A DNA stretch of 64,000 nt from Anaerotruncus colihominis (GTDB lineage: Bacteria > Bacillota > Clostridia > Oscillospirales > Ruminococcaceae): contig NZ_VIQT01000017.1 of assembly GCF_010206195.1 (NCBI RefSeq), positions 22,327 to 86,326 of the forward strand. The letters are read 5' to 3'. The position numbers and the translations under genes were made by a program. Below the pieces are notes generated by a model. That model was not told the DNA's origin. It searched no databases and saw only the letters and a list, made by a program, of their open reading frames with translations. Of the stretch, positions 63,098-64,000 are shown one piece after another. Numbering within the stretch: position 1 is the stretch's first letter; each line of letters opens with the position of its first letter.

Positions 63098-63841
63098 TCA
63101 TTGGGATATATGGATATAGCGGGAATCGGCGTAACCGACCACGCCATTGAAGTTAACGACATACCAGTTTTCCCACTGGCCGTTGACGACGATCGAGTTG
63201 CCATTGTAGGCGTGCGCCAGCACGCGCGCGTCAAGAGAAGGTTTTTCGCGGATGTTGAGGTATCCCCAGCGGACGGTGACAATTCCGCGGCGCGGCGGCT
63301 GTGGCGAAACGAAGGGGATATCAAAATATTCGGTCAGCGACAAAACGACGTTTTCGGCGATTTCACTGATGTGCTGCTTGATCCAGCTCGCGTCCTCGAG
63401 GTTGTCGTGGTAGGCGAATTCGATGAGCACGCCCGGCGCGCGTGTGCGGGAAACTTCGCCCAGGTGCGTGGTGGAGACGGTTTTGACCAGCCACGGATAG
63501 GGATAGATCGCCTTGAGGTTTTCGGCGATGATATCGGCGGCGCGCTTGCCGGAGACGCTTGTGGGATAATAATAGACCTCCGCGCCCTGACGCATTCCAG
63601 CCTCGCTTTCAGGGGCAGCGTTGGAGTGAAGCGCCAGATGCAGGTCATAATTGCCACGGTTCGACTGTGCGATCGAAGAAGCTGCGGTCATATCCGGGGT
63701 GTTGCGTGTCCAGCGGATACCGGATGAGCGCAGATATGGCTCCATCGCATCGGCGATCAGATTCATATAGTATTCTTCCGTACCGCCGTTTACATAATGG
63801 TTCCATTCCTGCGTGGAGGGGCTGAGATAGATAATCGGCAT
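63098..63841 (-). CDS. N-acetylmuramoyl-L-alanine amidase with C-terminal SH3 domain
   Basis: 247 residues from the ATG at 63841 (AGGAGG six bases upstream). Amidase_3-like domain (about 1-175): IYLSPSTQEWNHYVNGGTEE, LHLALHSNAAPE (zinc His) and VLIEFAYHDN (catalytic Glu). SH3b domain (about 185-245): YLNIREKPSLDARVLAHAY to ENWYVVNFNGVVGYADSRYI. There is no signal peptide, so the enzyme would need lysis, a mother-cell compartment or a non-classical route to reach peptidoglycan. Confidence 0.9.
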   Translation of the reverse strand: MPIIYLSPSTQEWNHYVNGGTEEYYMNLIADAMEPYLRSSGIRWTRNTPDMTAASSIAQSNRGNYDLHLALHSNAAPESEAGMRQGAEVYYYPTSVSGKRAADIIAENLKAIYPYPWLVKTVSTTHLGEVSRTRAPGVLIEFAYHDNLEDASWIKQHISEIAENVVLSLTEYFDIPFVSPQPPRRGIVTVRWGYLNIREKPSLDARVLAHAYNGNSIVVNGQWENWYVVNFNGVVGYADSRYIHISQ

Positions 63842-64000
63842 AAAAATCCTCCTGTCTGTGCATGTTGGGCTGTTCCACTGTATGCCAGCGGGCAAAAAAG
63901 CGTGCACGCAAAAAGCAAGAGAAATTTTTTATTGATTTCGCTTTAGTTTTTCCCAGGCGATACGAATATAAAAAATAGAAGCGCATGACAAAAGGTACAC

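Overview
The window looks like a chromosomal segment of a moderately GC-rich, anaerobic, low-GC-lineage Gram-positive (Clostridia, most like the Oscillospiraceae/Ruminococcaceae group). This is inferred from gene content: a V-type ATPase operon, [FeFe]-hydrogenase maturases, rubrerythrin with a PerR-type regulator, a T-box leader, a CIRCE/HrcA heat-shock operon, lipoprotein solute-binding proteins, strong Shine-Dalgarno sites and frequent TTG/GTG starts. Most of the window is ordinary core metabolism and transport. The unusual material is in fusions, leaders, small RNAs and repeats.

Layout. 1-4469 (minus): tetrapyrrole operon hemA, precorrin-2 dehydrogenase, hemC, a cobA-hemD fusion and the 5' part of hemB (cut by the window edge). 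4573-9161 (minus): secreted serpin, a large membrane-anchored surface protein with InlB-like repeats, and a small HPr-fold protein without the phospho-histidine. 9341-15999 (plus): hrcA-grpE-dnaK-dnaJ with CIRCE, then prmA and rsmE. 16045-20118 (plus): envelope-type genes (VanY-like carboxypeptidase, bitopic protein, GT-C glycosyltransferase, zinc phospholipase C-like protein, permuted papain-fold protein). 20224-24651 (minus): polar amino acid ABC transporter and a NagZ-like GH3 lipoprotein. 25087-29958 (plus): complete branched-chain amino acid ABC operon; then a YbaK-type deacylase.

30546-33421 (minus): a GH13 glycosidase carrying a C-terminal DUF1653 domain, then rubrerythrin and perR. 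33553-42242 (minus): nine-gene V-ATPase operon (H-I-K-E-C-F-A-B-D) whose proteolipid has the sodium-site residues. 42243-42968: a long divergent spacer holding a probable small RNA gene and palindromic repeats. 42969-46779 (plus): MacA/MacB-like tripartite ABC exporter. 46943-47090: four tandem 37-bp hairpin repeats. 47100-52476 (minus): DUF1846 protein, class II fructose-bisphosphate aldolase, second polar amino acid ABC transporter. 52803-56818 (minus): hydF, hydG, hydE and a TM1266-type regulator. 56891-58316: DUF3788 protein, a mirrored divergent promoter pair with a probable non-coding transcript on one side and a GNAT acetyltransferase on the other. 58394-63841 (minus): DEAD-box helicase with a long structured leader, sodium/solute symporter under a T-box riboswitch, a cysteine-rich Mn-type superoxide dismutase, and an amidase with an SH3 domain.

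The most interesting signals are the GH13-DUF1653 fusion, the T-box on a sodium symporter, the C-rich small RNA candidate near 42630, the mirrored promoters near 57800, the HPr-like protein lacking its active histidine, and a family of dispersed palindromes found at gene ends. No CRISPR array, rRNA, tRNA, prophage or transposase was seen. All functional calls rest on reading motifs by eye; no database search was run.
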